From the NCBI RefSeq assembly GCF_000518485.1, contig NZ_JADR01000001.1, positions 310,001 to 374,000 on the forward strand: a stretch of DNA of 64,000 bases, written 5' to 3'. Positions 1 to 8,360 of the stretch are shown here, one piece after another. Position 1 is the stretch's first letter; every line of letters begins with the position of its first letter. The notes beneath the pieces are model-generated. The model had not been told where the DNA came from, made no database searches, and saw nothing but the letters and a program-made list of their open reading frames with translations. A program made the translations under genes and the position numbers. This DNA comes from Olleya marilimosa CAM030. Its GTDB lineage: Bacteria > Bacteroidota > Bacteroidia > Flavobacteriales > Flavobacteriaceae.

Positions 1-69
1 CAAGCTTGCGCTTTACTTATGGGTAAGTTTTGTTTTTTATGTAGTCGATAAATTTTCATAATAATTAGT

Positions 70-531
70 CTAATTATATATTAAAATATAAGCGTTTAAA
101 GATGTAGCAATTAATAGCCAAACCATGTATGGCAATAATAAGAAGCTGATGTTATTAGCAGTTTTTTTATATTTAAAAAACATGTAGAAAATAACAACAG
201 TAAGCAGTATTATGGTCATTAAGGCAAATAATACTTGGTGTAAATTAAAAAATATAAAATTCCAACTAACATTTAAAATGACTTGTAAGATATAAACAGT
301 TATTAGTTGTTTAGTTTTTATTACTGTAAACAATTTGGATAAATAAACCGAAAAACATAACATTATGATTGTCCAAGCAACACCAAAAATCCAACCAGGA
401 GGAGTCCAAGGTGCTTGGTTTAAATTAGTGTACCAATCTGATAAAGGACCATTATCCATTAACCAACTTCCAAAAGCTAATCCACCAAAATTAATGACGC
501 TAAACATTAAGAAAAGTAAAAGTTGCTTCAT
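70..531 (-). CDS. tspO: TspO/MBR family tryptophan-rich membrane protein
   Basis: The 153-residue product has five hydrophobic segments and the family-typical Pro/Trp-rich loop near residues 36-50 (LNQAPWTPPGWIFG). TspO proteins are five-helix membrane proteins that bind porphyrins and, in bacteria, help adapt to light, oxygen and tetrapyrrole stress. Length matches the family (about 150-160 aa). Its ATG overlaps the stop of the upstream glutathione peroxidase gene by 4 bases, so the two are translationally coupled. A TspO next to photolyases fits a light/singlet-oxygen response. The family call is from sequence and the role from context. Confidence 0.93.
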   Translation of the reverse strand: MKQLLLFLMFSVINFGGLAFGSWLMDNGPLSDWYTNLNQAPWTPPGWIFGVAWTIIMLCFSVYLSKLFTVIKTKQLITVYILQVILNVSWNFIFFNLHQVLFALMTIILLTVVIFYMFFKYKKTANNISFLLLPYMVWLLIATSLNAYILIYN

Positions 532-1070
532 TTTAAATATTTTGTGATTTTAGAGCTGTTTGGGTTAGTAGTAGAGTATAAGTAGTCTATCAACTGTCCC
601 TTAGGGCTAACAATATATTTTTGAAAATTCCACTTTACTGAAGAATTACTTTTACCGTTTTTTTGTTGTTGTGTAAGCCAAGCATATAAAGGATGTTGGT
701 TTTGTCCTTTAACATCTATTTTCTCGGTAATCAAAAAAGAAACTCCGTAATTTACTTCACAAAATTCCTCTATAGCATTAGCATCTCCAGGTTCTTGATT
801 TCCAAATTGATTACATGGTACACCTATAATTTGTAATTTTTCTTTATACGTGTCGTGCAAAAGTTGTAAATCTTTGTATTGTGGTGTAAAACCACATTTA
901 GAAGCAACATTTACAAATAAGATATATTTGCCTTTAAAATTGCTTAATAATATTGGTTTGCCTTGTAAATTATTAATTTTAATATCGTAAATACTAGGTA
1001 GATTTTTTAAATCTATTTTAGAATTACTTCTACTAAAAAATGTAGCAACAAATGCTTTAAATGGATTCAT
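528..1070 (-). CDS. Glutathione peroxidase (thiol peroxidase type)
   Basis: This 180-aa protein has the GPx thioredoxin-like fold signature. The peroxidatic Cys59 lies in VASKCGFTPQY, the Gln near residue 92 in NQFGNQEPG, and Trp147-Asn148 in VKWNF, which completes the Cys-Gln-Trp-Asn tetrad. Cys replaces selenocysteine, as usual in bacteria, and such enzymes normally use thioredoxin to reduce hydroperoxides. The first 25 residues are slightly hydrophobic (FKAFVATFFS), which leaves some doubt about the exact start or an N-terminal anchor. It lies between an SDR gene (4 bases away) and tspO (4-base overlap) in one operon. Confidence 0.93.
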   Translation of the reverse strand: MNPFKAFVATFFSRSNSKIDLKNLPSIYDIKINNLQGKPILLSNFKGKYILFVNVASKCGFTPQYKDLQLLHDTYKEKLQIIGVPCNQFGNQEPGDANAIEEFCEVNYGVSFLITEKIDVKGQNQHPLYAWLTQQQKNGKSNSSVKWNFQKYIVSPKGQLIDYLYSTTNPNSSKITKYLK

Positions 1071-1074
1071 GTTT

Positions 1075-1758
1075 TTAGATTTTAAAACTTACTATACCAC
1101 AATCCATTTCAAAGACTTGACCAGAGATTGATAATGCTTTATCTGACGTTAAAAACTGAGCCATGTCTGCAACCTCTTGTGGATTTAAAAACTTTTTTAA
1201 AGGGTGTCTTTCTGTTATGTTTTCAATCATTTTTTCGTTACGCAATAATTTTGAGGCTAATTCAGTATCTGTAACTGTTGGTGCTATTGCATTAATCCTT
1301 ACAGTTGGAGCCATTTCGGCACCTACAGATTTTACTAATCCTTCAATAGCACTTTTAGAAGCAGCTACACTTGCATGAAATGGCATTCCTAATTTGGAAG
1401 CTACTGTACTAAATAATACAATAGATGGATTTGAGCCTTTTTTTAAAGGATCAAGATATTTTTGTATAGCTTTTACTGCACCTATAACGTTAATCTCAAA
1501 ATCTGCTCTAAAATCATCTAATTTAAGTCTTCCTATAGGTTTTAGGTTTATACTTCCTGGACAGTAAATTAATGTATCTACAGCCTCTAGTTCAGGTAGA
1601 TCTTCGGTTAAAATATCGCAATTATAATGTGTCAGATTTTGGTGGTTAAAATCTGGTTTAGTGCGACTAATGTTTGTGACCTTGTGTGTGTCTAAAAAGG
1701 TTTGGGTAATGGCTTTTCCAATACCTTTACTACCTCCAATTATTACTAAATTTTTCAT
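1075..1758 (-). CDS. Atypical SDR oxidoreductase lacking the catalytic Tyr
   Basis: This is a 227-aa Rossmann protein with the N-terminal NAD(P) motif GGSKGIG (residues 8-14). The SDR active-site Ser is present in FSTVAS (about 117), but the YxxxK motif reads VAASK (131-135), so the Tyr is Val while the Lys is kept. The remainder (RINAIAPTVTDTELA, ISGQVFEMDCG) is that of a classical SDR. Either catalysis does not need the Tyr or the protein has a non-oxidoreductase role. It is the first gene of the SDR-GPx-tspO operon and lies just after a rho-independent terminator, so it probably has its own promoter. Substrate is unknown. Confidence 0.9.
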   Translation of the reverse strand: MKNLVIIGGSKGIGKAITQTFLDTHKVTNISRTKPDFNHQNLTHYNCDILTEDLPELEAVDTLIYCPGSINLKPIGRLKLDDFRADFEINVIGAVKAIQKYLDPLKKGSNPSIVLFSTVASKLGMPFHASVAASKSAIEGLVKSVGAEMAPTVRINAIAPTVTDTELASKLLRNEKMIENITERHPLKKFLNPQEVADMAQFLTSDKALSISGQVFEMDCGIVSFKI

Positions 1759-1781
1759 GGCTATTTTTCGTTTTTAGGTAT

Positions 1782-1827
1782 AAAAAAAGTGGTATTAATA
1801 AGATTGCTCCTATTAAGTAATACCACT
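1782..1827 (-). terminator. Rho-independent terminator after the 74-aa gene
   Basis: Perfect 10-bp inverted repeat AGTGGTATTA (1788-1797) / TAATACCACT (1818-1827) with a 20-base loop, followed on the minus strand by seven T (complement of 1782-1788). It separates the folE unit from the SDR-GPx-tspO unit. Confidence 0.8.
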
Positions 1828-1856
1828 AATATGTAATTTAGATTATTATCTAATGC

Positions 1857-2081
1857 TTATGCAGCAGATGGTCTTCCTTTTAATCGTTTTTCAATCTTTT
1901 GTTTGATAGCAGTCAAATCTTTCATTATATCCATTAACTTAGGATCTTTGTTTTCTTTGTAAAGCTCATTCAAACCAAGGATTAAATCTTTAGCTTCTCT
2001 TGACGCAAGAATACGATCACTTGTTGTAATAAACTTGTGCTTTTTTTCTGTAAACTCTATTGCTTTTTCTACGATACTCAT
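1857..2081 (-). CDS. Small conserved-looking helical protein, function unknown
   Basis: This 74-aa, Lys/Glu-rich soluble protein has no signal peptide and appears all-helical (SREAKDLILGLNELYKENKD). It starts 4 bases after the folE stop, and a strong terminator follows its own stop, so it is the last gene of the operon 142-aa gene - DUF2805 - folE - this gene. I do not recognise a named family. Composition and codon use match its neighbours, and the tight spacing supports a real gene. Its place in the photolyase island suggests a role in the same response, which is inference only. Confidence 0.72.
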   Translation of the reverse strand: MSIVEKAIEFTEKKHKFITTSDRILASREAKDLILGLNELYKENKDPKLMDIMKDLTAIKQKIEKRLKGRPSAA

Positions 2082-2085
2082 AATG

Positions 2086-2781
2086 CTACTCTTTTAAATA
2101 ATTTTGTAATTCGGCTATTTTTTCTGGTGTATTAAATCTTCCACCATAAAAAGTCGTCACTGTTGCAGAAGTTTCATCCTTAATACCTCGTGACGATACA
2201 CATAAGTGTTTGGCATCAATAATTACAGCAACATCATCTGTTTGTAATGCAGCTTTTAGCTCTTCTGCTATTTGGTTTGTTAAGCGTTCTTGTACCTGAG
2301 GACGTTTAGCGAAATACTGAACAATTCTGTTTAATTTTGATAAGCCTATTACTTTCCCTGAAGAAATATAAGCCACATGAGCTTTACCAATAATGGGTAC
2401 AAAATGGTGCTCGCAGTTGGAGTAGAAAGTAATATTTTTCTCTACCAACATTTGATTGTATTTGTATTTATTGTCAAATAACGCAATTTTTGGCTTATTT
2501 TGAGGGTTTAATCCAGAAAATATTTCATCAATGTACATTTTGGCCACTCTTTTTGGTGTGCCTTTTAATGAATCATCGGTTAAATCTAAACCCATAACGT
2601 CCATAATTTCTTCAAAAAGAATAGCAATTTTTTCTTTCTTTACTTCATCAGAAAATTTGAAAGCGTCACTCTTCATAGGTGTTTCAAGACCTGTATACAT
2701 GTGATCATCTCCAATGTCTTGATAGTCAATACCATTAAGGTCTTGATGGTTTAGGGTTGGCATTACGTTTTGTTTAATCAT
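2086..2781 (-). CDS. folE: GTP cyclohydrolase I
   Basis: This 231-aa enzyme converts GTP to 7,8-dihydroneopterin triphosphate, the first step to tetrahydrofolate and pterins. The zinc ligands are visible: Cys123 in SNCEHHFVPI (with the following His residues) and Cys194 in DAKHLCVSSRG. The region GLSKLNRIVQYFAKRPQVQE is also family-typical. The first 45 residues are an acidic extension common in Bacteroidota. It lies in an operon inside a photolyase island. Many photolyases bind methenyltetrahydrofolate as antenna, so this copy may supply the chromophore, although it could equally be the housekeeping enzyme. Confidence 0.97.
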   Translation of the reverse strand: MIKQNVMPTLNHQDLNGIDYQDIGDDHMYTGLETPMKSDAFKFSDEVKKEKIAILFEEIMDVMGLDLTDDSLKGTPKRVAKMYIDEIFSGLNPQNKPKIALFDNKYKYNQMLVEKNITFYSNCEHHFVPIIGKAHVAYISSGKVIGLSKLNRIVQYFAKRPQVQERLTNQIAEELKAALQTDDVAVIIDAKHLCVSSRGIKDETSATVTTFYGGRFNTPEKIAELQNYLKE

Positions 2782-2843
2782 TTTTTCTTTTTATATGCTG
2801 TATTTGGTAAATCAAGCCAAATCAAAGCAGTTTTTATAAATAT

Positions 2844-3122
2844 CTAACGTTTAGATATTTTATTGTGGGTAATTTGTTTTTGTCTAGAGCACTTAAAACG
2901 ACCGTCTTCAAATACTCTTTTTTTGCTATGCTTTGTATTTCGGCCTTGTACTCTGGCTCTCCATAACCTGAAGCTACTAGGTTTCATTTCGCGACGCATT
3001 AATGTAATGACGTCTTGCTCTTTTAATCCAAATTGAAATGTAATGGCGTCAAAAGGTGTGCGGTCTTCCCATGCCATCTCAATAATGCGATCTAATTCTT
3101 CTATTGTAAACTCTTTTATCAT
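2844..3122 (-). CDS. DUF2805 / TIGR03643 small protein
   Basis: This 92-aa basic protein has the family core in residues 1-60 (ELDRIIEMAWEDRTPFDAI; VITLMRREMKPSSFRLWRAR) and a Lys/Arg-rich tail. The N-terminal half looks like a helix-turn-helix (GLKEQDVITLMRRE). The family is of unknown function and is repeatedly found next to cryptochrome/photolyase genes in unrelated marine bacteria. Here its start abuts the stop of the 142-aa gene (3122/3123). A nucleic-acid-binding role is plausible from charge and the HTH-like helix but unproven. Confidence 0.88.
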   Translation of the reverse strand: MIKEFTIEELDRIIEMAWEDRTPFDAITFQFGLKEQDVITLMRREMKPSSFRLWRARVQGRNTKHSKKRVFEDGRFKCSRQKQITHNKISKR

Positions 3123-3551
3123 TTATTGTGGCGAAAAATTAAATTGTTGGTCATATTTAATTTTCTCATTCATTAACTTATCAAAAAACTTTTTATTTTC
3201 CTTAAAGGTCTTATTGTTTCTAAAATGAATAAATTTTCCGTTAGAATGAATACTTGACCCATTTATTTTGTAAACTACTAATTGATAATATGGAATTGCC
3301 CAAGTAAAGTTTTGTAAGCCTTTAGTAATATGTATTAATATACCAATTGGTCTTAACTCTATATTTCCGTAATTAGTGTCACTAACTGTATTCAAAATTG
3401 ATGCCATATTAGGACTAACCTCATCAACAATCATCCTTTTAGATCCGACACCTCTCATTTTGATAGACTGTATAAGACTAAAAGGTTTACCAACTATATC
3501 ATCAATTAGCTTGTTGTTTTCTTTATTGTTATGTGTCGTGTTTAATAACAA
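3123..3551 (-). CDS. Uncharacterised 142-aa protein, first gene of the folE operon
   Basis: I do not recognise a named family. The protein is soluble, without signal peptide or Cys pattern. Residues about 20-120 alternate short hydrophobic strands (RMIVDEVSP, NIELRPIGILIHITKG, TWAIPYYQLVVYKI, GKFIHFRN) and end in a Lys-rich helix, so a PH-like or small beta-barrel fold is possible (inference). Its ATG is 28 bases downstream of a flavobacterial -7 box and a 49-base operator-like element shared with the TetR operon. It is followed without gap by the DUF2805 gene and folE. The position makes it the first product of a regulated photostress unit. Confidence 0.78.
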   Translation of the reverse strand: MLLNTTHNNKENNKLIDDIVGKPFSLIQSIKMRGVGSKRMIVDEVSPNMASILNTVSDTNYGNIELRPIGILIHITKGLQNFTWAIPYYQLVVYKINGSSIHSNGKFIHFRNNKTFKENKKFFDKLMNEKIKYDQQFNFSPQ

Positions 3552-3578
3552 ATCTTAATCTTTTCTTTTAATTATACT

Positions 3579-3632
3579 CAAATATACAAAATGTTTAACT
3601 TTTTTTAAGTATTGTTAAACAAAATTTAACAT
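3579..3632 (-). promoter_or_regulatory. Promoter plus shared operator-like element, copy 1
   Basis: On the + strand it reads ATACAAAATGTTTAAC (3584-3599), 14 variable bases, then GTTAAACAAAATTTAACAT (3614-3632). The core is a perfect inverted repeat TGTTTAAC / GTTAAACA. On the minus strand a -7 box TATATTTG lies at 3586-3579, 28 bases before the ATG at 3551. No TTG is seen at the usual -33 distance, so an activator, or a repressor covering the promoter, is plausible. The same element with the same spacing recurs at 12834-12882. Confidence 0.75.
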
Positions 3633-3664
3633 ATTGAATTTAATTATGCTTAGATAGAAGTAAG

Positions 3665-5149
3665 TTATTGATTGCGAAGTAATTTATTACGGTCATTTAA
3701 AGTATGTCGTTTTAAAATACGATAACTTTCTTTTTTGACTAATGGATTATCTTTAAGGTTCCAAAGTGTGTCGCTTGCGTATTTTCTAGTTTGCTTCTCG
3801 TCAATTATTGGATAAGGATAATCTGTACCAAGTTGAAAGCCTGTTAGTTGTTGATCAAAATAAGACATATCACTTGGATTGTGAATAAAAGGCGCTTCTA
3901 AATTAGCCAATTCTGGAACCCATTGTTTAATAAATTTACCATCTGGATCGTGCTCTAAACTATTTTTTAATGGGTTATAAATACGTAAGGTATTAATGCC
4001 AGTTTCGCCAGCTTGCATTTGTATTTGCGGATAATGGATACCAGGCTCGAAGTCTAAAAATAGGCTTGCTAGATGCTGGCTCATGTCTTGCCAAGGTTGC
4101 CATAAATTATGTGTAAAAAAAGACACTACTAAGGCTCGCATCCTAAAATTTAGATAGCCAGTTTCTTTTAAACAACGCATGCAAGCATCTATTAATGGAA
4201 AGCCTGTTTGTCCGTTTTTCCAAGCGTCTTGATATTTTAAATTTACAGGTTTATTTAGTTGGTGATAGCCTTTGTTAACACTTTTAAACTCCATAAGGTG
4301 TTCCATTTCAAACTTTTGGATAAAGTGAGCTTGCCAACGCAGTCTGGATACAAATGCATTTAAATGACGTTTGTATTTGGTGTGCTTTACAACCTCTGAT
4401 GCGCCATTAATAACCTGTTTTATGGATAAGTTTCCCCAAGCAATGTAAGGTGATAATCTGCTGCAACCTGTTCTAGCTTCTAAAGGTTTTGAGATGTGAT
4501 ACATGTAGTTTTTGTATCGTCCGTTGTAAAACGATTGCATGTATTTTAATCCTGTTGTTGTGCCTCCTTTTTGAAATGTTATTGAATGTTTCGTTGACAC
4601 GGAAATTGTGTTTAGTTCCGATTCAAGAGTTTCAATTTGACTTATATGTAGTAATTGATTTGGTTTCGGTTGAAACAGAAACTCGGCTTGCATCATATAA
4701 TTGTCCCAATTCTGATACCATGTATTTCTGTTGGTTAGTCCACGTTGCACACCATTATTGTCATTTTCTGACCAAACAATAGTGTTTTTGGCTAAAAATT
4801 CCGCGAAAGCGATATCTCGTTTAAACGTAGATAAAAGACCTGTTTCTTTATGAGAAAATACGTTGGTGACGTTAAAAGTTATGTTGATAGTTTTTATAAC
4901 CTTTTGGATGTCATTTTGGACAACCAATACTTTGGAATTGTATGGTTTTAACTGTGCGTTTAAATCTTCTAAAGATTGTTTTACAAAGTCCCAATGACGC
5001 TGGCTATAATGTTTGTCTTGTAATAAAAAATCTTCAAAAGTGTAGAGTAGGAGCGTGTGTTGACCTGAGTTTAAAGCATTAGTAATGGCTTCGTTATCTT
5101 GTAGTCGAAGGTCGCGTTTTAGCCATACTATGCTTAGGTTTTGTTTCAT
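3665..5149 (-). CDS. Divergent cryptochrome/photolyase-family flavoprotein
   Basis: This 494-aa protein has the photolyase N-terminal alpha/beta antenna domain ([17 protein letters not shown], residues 5-21) and the C-terminal FAD-binding helical domain ([17 protein letters not shown], 226-242). Key places differ from class I CPD photolyases. The GW-HNR-R segment reads [10 protein letters not shown] (331-340), and the NNGGWQW segment that holds the flavin-N5 Asn in E. coli is replaced by [20 protein letters not shown] (370-389). It therefore belongs to a separate bacterial subgroup whose repair activity I cannot assume. It is the last photolyase gene of the island, separated from the next by two palindromic repeats. 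Confidence 0.9.
   Translation of the reverse strand: MKQNLSIVWLKRDLRLQDNEAITNALNSGQHTLLLYTFEDFLLQDKHYSQRHWDFVKQSLEDLNAQLKPYNSKVLVVQNDIQKVIKTINITFNVTNVFSHKETGLLSTFKRDIAFAEFLAKNTIVWSENDNNGVQRGLTNRNTWYQNWDNYMMQAEFLFQPKPNQLLHISQIETLESELNTISVSTKHSITFQKGGTTTGLKYMQSFYNGRYKNYMYHISKPLEARTGCSRLSPYIAWGNLSIKQVINGASEVVKHTKYKRHLNAFVSRLRWQAHFIQKFEMEHLMEFKSVNKGYHQLNKPVNLKYQDAWKNGQTGFPLIDACMRCLKETGYLNFRMRALVVSFFTHNLWQPWQDMSQHLASLFLDFEPGIHYPQIQMQAGETGINTLRIYNPLKNSLEHDPDGKFIKQWVPELANLEAPFIHNPSDMSYFDQQLTGFQLGTDYPYPIIDEKQTRKYASDTLWNLKDNPLVKKESYRILKRHTLNDRNKLLRNQ
4799..4811 (+). repeat. 13-mer TTCCGCGAAAGCG, copy 1 (in the 494-aa cryptochrome gene)
   Basis: Exact copy of the dispersed motif. In the coding strand of this gene it encodes Ala-Phe-Ala-Glu. 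Confidence 0.7.
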
Positions 5150-5170
5150 TTTATTGATTTTTCTTTATTG

Positions 5171-5317
5171 CTTCTCGATACAATTTGCTCGTGCCTCATA
5201 AATCACTCGAATTGACGTTGCATGTCTATTTTGAGTTTCTAATTCTGTTTTATCTCTTGTTTTACGTAATCGTCACATCGAGTGGTTTTTAGTTTTTTTC
5301 TAAAAATTGTATCGAGA
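5171..5317. repeat. Palindromic intergenic repeat, long copy
   Basis: The ends are perfect inverted repeats TCTCGATACAATTT (5173-5186) and AAATTGTATCGAGA (5304-5317). Nested inside is a second imperfect pair, CACTCGAATTGACG (5204-5217) and CGTCACATCGAGTG (5271-5284). It has no coding potential and fills the gap between two photolyase genes. Such structure is typical of non-autonomous palindromic elements dispersed in flavobacterial genomes, and it would fold into a long hairpin in RNA. Confidence 0.8.
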
Positions 5318-5345
5318 TGCTATTTTGTTCTTTACACTTTTACTA

Positions 5346-5436
5346 CTTCTCGATACAATTTGCTCGTACCTCACAAACCACTCGAAGTGACGTTTGTGTG
5401 ACTGTTTTTAGTTTTTCTCTAAAAATTGTATCGAGG
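5346..5436. repeat. Palindromic intergenic repeat, short copy
   Basis: Second copy, in the same orientation as that at 5171. The ends are TCTCGATACAATTT (5348-5361) and AAATTGTATCGAGG (5423-5436), and the right part GTTTTTAGTTTTTCTCTAAA matches copy 1. The inner inverted pair is reduced to one near-palindrome, CACTCGAAGTGACG (5380-5393), as if the central ~55 bases of copy 1 were lost. The element ends 6 bases before the stop of the FeS-type photolyase gene. Confidence 0.8.
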
Positions 5437-5442
5437 TGTTTT

Positions 5443-6975
5443 TTAAAAACTATCAGGATTTTCAATAATTTGTTGTGCTCTTTCTTTTAGGCTACTTAGT
5501 TGTTTAGCTTCCATTTTATCTAATAGGCTGTACATCATTTTCATTCTGAAATTATCGCCTAATTGTTTACGTTTGTCATCCAAAAAATTCCAATACAAAC
5601 TATTAAAAGGACAGGCTGTGTCGCCTAGTTTTTCTTTTTTATTATAGTGGCAACTGTCGCAGTAGTTTCCCATCTTGTGAATATAACTTGCGCTAGATAC
5701 ATATGGTTTTGTTGCTATTTTTCCGCCATCTGCAAATTGACTCATCCCTCTTGTATTAGGAAGCTGAACCCACTCTACAGCGTCAACATATATACCCAAA
5801 TACCAGGCATCCACTTGATCAGGATCTATTTGTGCTAATAATGCAAAATTACCAGTAACCATAAGACGTTGGATATGGTGTGCATAACCATTGTCTAAAC
5901 TATTGGTAATGGATTGTTTTAGGCAATTCATTTTTGTGTTTCCTGTCCAATAAAAATCTGGCAGATTATTATTGTTTTCAAGATAATTAAGCGTTTTATA
6001 TTCTGGCATTAAAGCCCAATACATGCCACGCATATATTCTCTCCAACCTAAGATTTGCCTAATAAAACCTTCTACTTGACTAATATTTATATCCTCGCCA
6101 TGTTTGCGCCAATAATTAAGTACAGTATCTACTATATTTTTAGGTGAAATCAATTTTAGATTCATAGCAAAAGACAGTCTAGAATGAAACAAATAGACTT
6201 GGTCTGTGTGCATGGCATCTTGATAATCTCCAAAATGAATCAGCAATACCTCGCAAAAATATTTAAGTTGCTCTAGTGCTTGTTGCCTGTTTATAGGATA
6301 ACTGAAGGTTTTTGTGTCTAATGTTCCAAGTGTTTTAATGTCTTCTTTTTCTATTAGCGTTGCAATAGCTTCAATATCATTTTTGAAATATTTGTAAGGC
6401 GGAATGGGATGCTCGGCTTTCCATTTATTGCGATTGCTTTTGTCGTAATTCCATTTCCCACCTTCAGGTTGTCCTGCAACCATTAGTATATCGTGTTTTT
6501 TACGCATTTCACGATAAAAGTTTTCCATTAGGTATTGCTTTTTACCTTTAAAAAACTGTTTTAAATCTTGACGTTTTGTGTAAAAATGTTCTGTTGAAAA
6601 TGCTTCTGTATCAATATCTACCGAGTTACAAAAAGTAGTCAATTGTTCGTCTAATCTGTATTCGTCTGGTAATTGATATTCAAATTTAGTAATGTCATGT
6701 TCCTCTATTAGTAACTTAAGGTTGTCTGTTAAGCTTTGGGTGTTTTTACTGTCGTCTAGTTTTAAATATTGGACAGTAAAACCTTGGTCTTTTAAATGTT
6801 GACCAAAATCGCGCATGGCAGCAAAAAATCCAATAACTTTTTGGATATGATGTGTCACGTAGTCGGTTTCCTGACGCATTTCAAACAAACAATATACTGT
6901 GTTTTCTGGATTGTCTTTGTACCAGCTGTGTTTACTGTTTAGTTGGTCGCCAAGTATTAGTCTTAATGTTTTCAA
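5443..6975 (-). CDS. FeS-BCP type (6-4) photolyase / cryptochrome
   Basis: This 510-aa member of the iron-sulfur bacterial cryptochrome/photolyase family resembles Agrobacterium PhrB. The four cluster ligands are visible as Cys351 (TKMNCLKQ), Cys439 and Cys442 (NYCDSCHY) and Cys455 (DTACPFN), offset by one from PhrB. The active-site His pair lies in NGYAHHIQRLMVTGNF (363-378). The N-terminal part (LRLILGDQLN) is the family start. These enzymes repair (6-4) photoproducts using FAD, a 4Fe-4S cluster and a ribolumazine antenna. All known key motifs are intact. It lies between the cry-DASH gene (71 bases) and the palindromic repeats. Confidence 0.96.
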   Translation of the reverse strand: MKTLRLILGDQLNSKHSWYKDNPENTVYCLFEMRQETDYVTHHIQKVIGFFAAMRDFGQHLKDQGFTVQYLKLDDSKNTQSLTDNLKLLIEEHDITKFEYQLPDEYRLDEQLTTFCNSVDIDTEAFSTEHFYTKRQDLKQFFKGKKQYLMENFYREMRKKHDILMVAGQPEGGKWNYDKSNRNKWKAEHPIPPYKYFKNDIEAIATLIEKEDIKTLGTLDTKTFSYPINRQQALEQLKYFCEVLLIHFGDYQDAMHTDQVYLFHSRLSFAMNLKLISPKNIVDTVLNYWRKHGEDINISQVEGFIRQILGWREYMRGMYWALMPEYKTLNYLENNNNLPDFYWTGNTKMNCLKQSITNSLDNGYAHHIQRLMVTGNFALLAQIDPDQVDAWYLGIYVDAVEWVQLPNTRGMSQFADGGKIATKPYVSSASYIHKMGNYCDSCHYNKKEKLGDTACPFNSLYWNFLDDKRKQLGDNFRMKMMYSLLDKMEAKQLSSLKERAQQIIENPDSF

Positions 6976-7046
6976 TGCTTGTTTGTTTTCTGTTTAGTTC
7001 TTTGTGTATTTTACTTGAGCTTATAAAACACTTAAACGGACGAATA

Positions 7047-8360
7047 TTAAAAAAGGGTGTCTTGCAGCCATAAACGTTGATACTTTCCGTTAGTATCATA
7101 GCGTTCTACTTGTAGTTTTACGTTAAATTTTCGGTCTCTTGGATCGTTTCCAACACCTGCAACATACATCCAGTTTCCGTAGTTGCTATGCACATCATAA
7201 TCTATAAGCATACTTTCAAAATAACTTGCTCCAATACGCCAATCTAATTCTAAAGATTTTGCAAAATAGCTGGCAACATTTTGTCGTCCACGATTACTCA
7301 TCCAACCTGTTTTTTTTAGCTCAAGCATGTTAGCATTAACAAAAGGTTCTGGCGTGTTGCCATCAATCCATTGTTTAATTTTTGTTTGATTTGTAGACCA
7401 GTGGTATTGCTTGTTTAAAATACCACCTATTTTAAATAGTTGGTTACCGTGTTTTAATGATACGTATTTAAAATAATCACGCCAAATCAATTCAAAAATT
7501 AGCCAATAAGTAGATTCATTTTTTAAATGTTGGTTTTCAAAACGTATAACTTCATGATAAATTTGTTTAGCAGATAAACTTCCGTTAGCTAACCATGGAG
7601 AGAACTTAGAACTAAAGTCTGTACCTATTAATCCGTTTCTAGTTTTTTTGTAAAAGCCTAATTTTTTGGTTTCGAAAAAATAATTATTTAAACGTCTAAA
7701 AGCTTCGGTTTCTCCTCCTTTAAAAGGAAACGCATTATTAGGATGCGGAGTAATAGCATCCAATCCTAGAGTTTCTAAAGTAGGAATTGTTGTGTTGTTT
7801 GTTATGTTGAAGTTTTCAGCTGTAGCTGAATTAGTGACGTTTAAAGGTCTGATCGTACTCAGTTTTTCGCATTGTTTCCTGAATTGTGTAAACACGTTTG
7901 GTAATGCTTCCGTTTTAAACGGAATATCTTCCGGATGGTATAAAAACTGGTCGTAAGTTTCAATATATTTTATGTCATCTGAAAGATTAGCTTTTACTTG
8001 ATTGATAACCGAAACCTCTTCATCTGTCCATTCTTTTTGAAGATAAACAGTCGAAATATTATGTTGCTTAACTAAATTGTGGATAGCGTGTTCTGGAGTT
8101 TCCGTGTAAACGAACAACGGAATATTAAGCAGCTTTAACTGTTGCTTTAAATCTGTTATAGTTTCGATTAAAAACTGCGCTCTAAAGTTTTCTGTCTTTT
8201 TAAATCCAAAAGGGGATTTTTTAAATTGTCTTGGGTCAAAACAATAAACAGCAATGGCAGTATTGCTGTTTTCTATTGCCTTTTTAAGTGCAATATTATC
8301 TTGTGTTCTTAAGTCGTTTTTAAACCAAACTAGGCTGTTTTTGTTTTGTTGCGTCTGCAT
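7047..8360 (-). CDS. Cryptochrome DASH
   Basis: This 437-aa photolyase-family protein opens with [13 protein letters not shown] (residues 10-22). It has the DASH-type C-terminal half ([58 protein letters not shown]). The Asn-rich flavin-binding segment NYGNW and the following PRDRKFN tail are DASH hallmarks. Cry-DASH proteins bind FAD and methenyltetrahydrofolate and repair CPDs in single-stranded or looped DNA. Its 5' end overlaps the small DUF2256 gene by 31 bases, so the two are translated together. Confidence 0.95.
   Translation of the reverse strand: MQTQQNKNSLVWFKNDLRTQDNIALKKAIENSNTAIAVYCFDPRQFKKSPFGFKKTENFRAQFLIETITDLKQQLKLLNIPLFVYTETPEHAIHNLVKQHNISTVYLQKEWTDEEVSVINQVKANLSDDIKYIETYDQFLYHPEDIPFKTEALPNVFTQFRKQCEKLSTIRPLNVTNSATAENFNITNNTTIPTLETLGLDAITPHPNNAFPFKGGETEAFRRLNNYFFETKKLGFYKKTRNGLIGTDFSSKFSPWLANGSLSAKQIYHEVIRFENQHLKNESTYWLIFELIWRDYFKYVSLKHGNQLFKIGGILNKQYHWSTNQTKIKQWIDGNTPEPFVNANMLELKKTGWMSNRGRQNVASYFAKSLELDWRIGASYFESMLIDYDVHSNYGNWMYVAGVGNDPRDRKFNVKLQVERYDTNGKYQRLWLQDTLF

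Noticed and set aside
1..69. Possible end of a gene at the left edge
   Set aside because: Only 69 bases before the tspO stop; no frame or motif can be supported.
4489..4782. 97-aa Cys/Leu-rich open frame opposite the 494-aa cryptochrome
   Set aside because: Low-complexity antisense reading, and the cryptochrome frame is intact across it.
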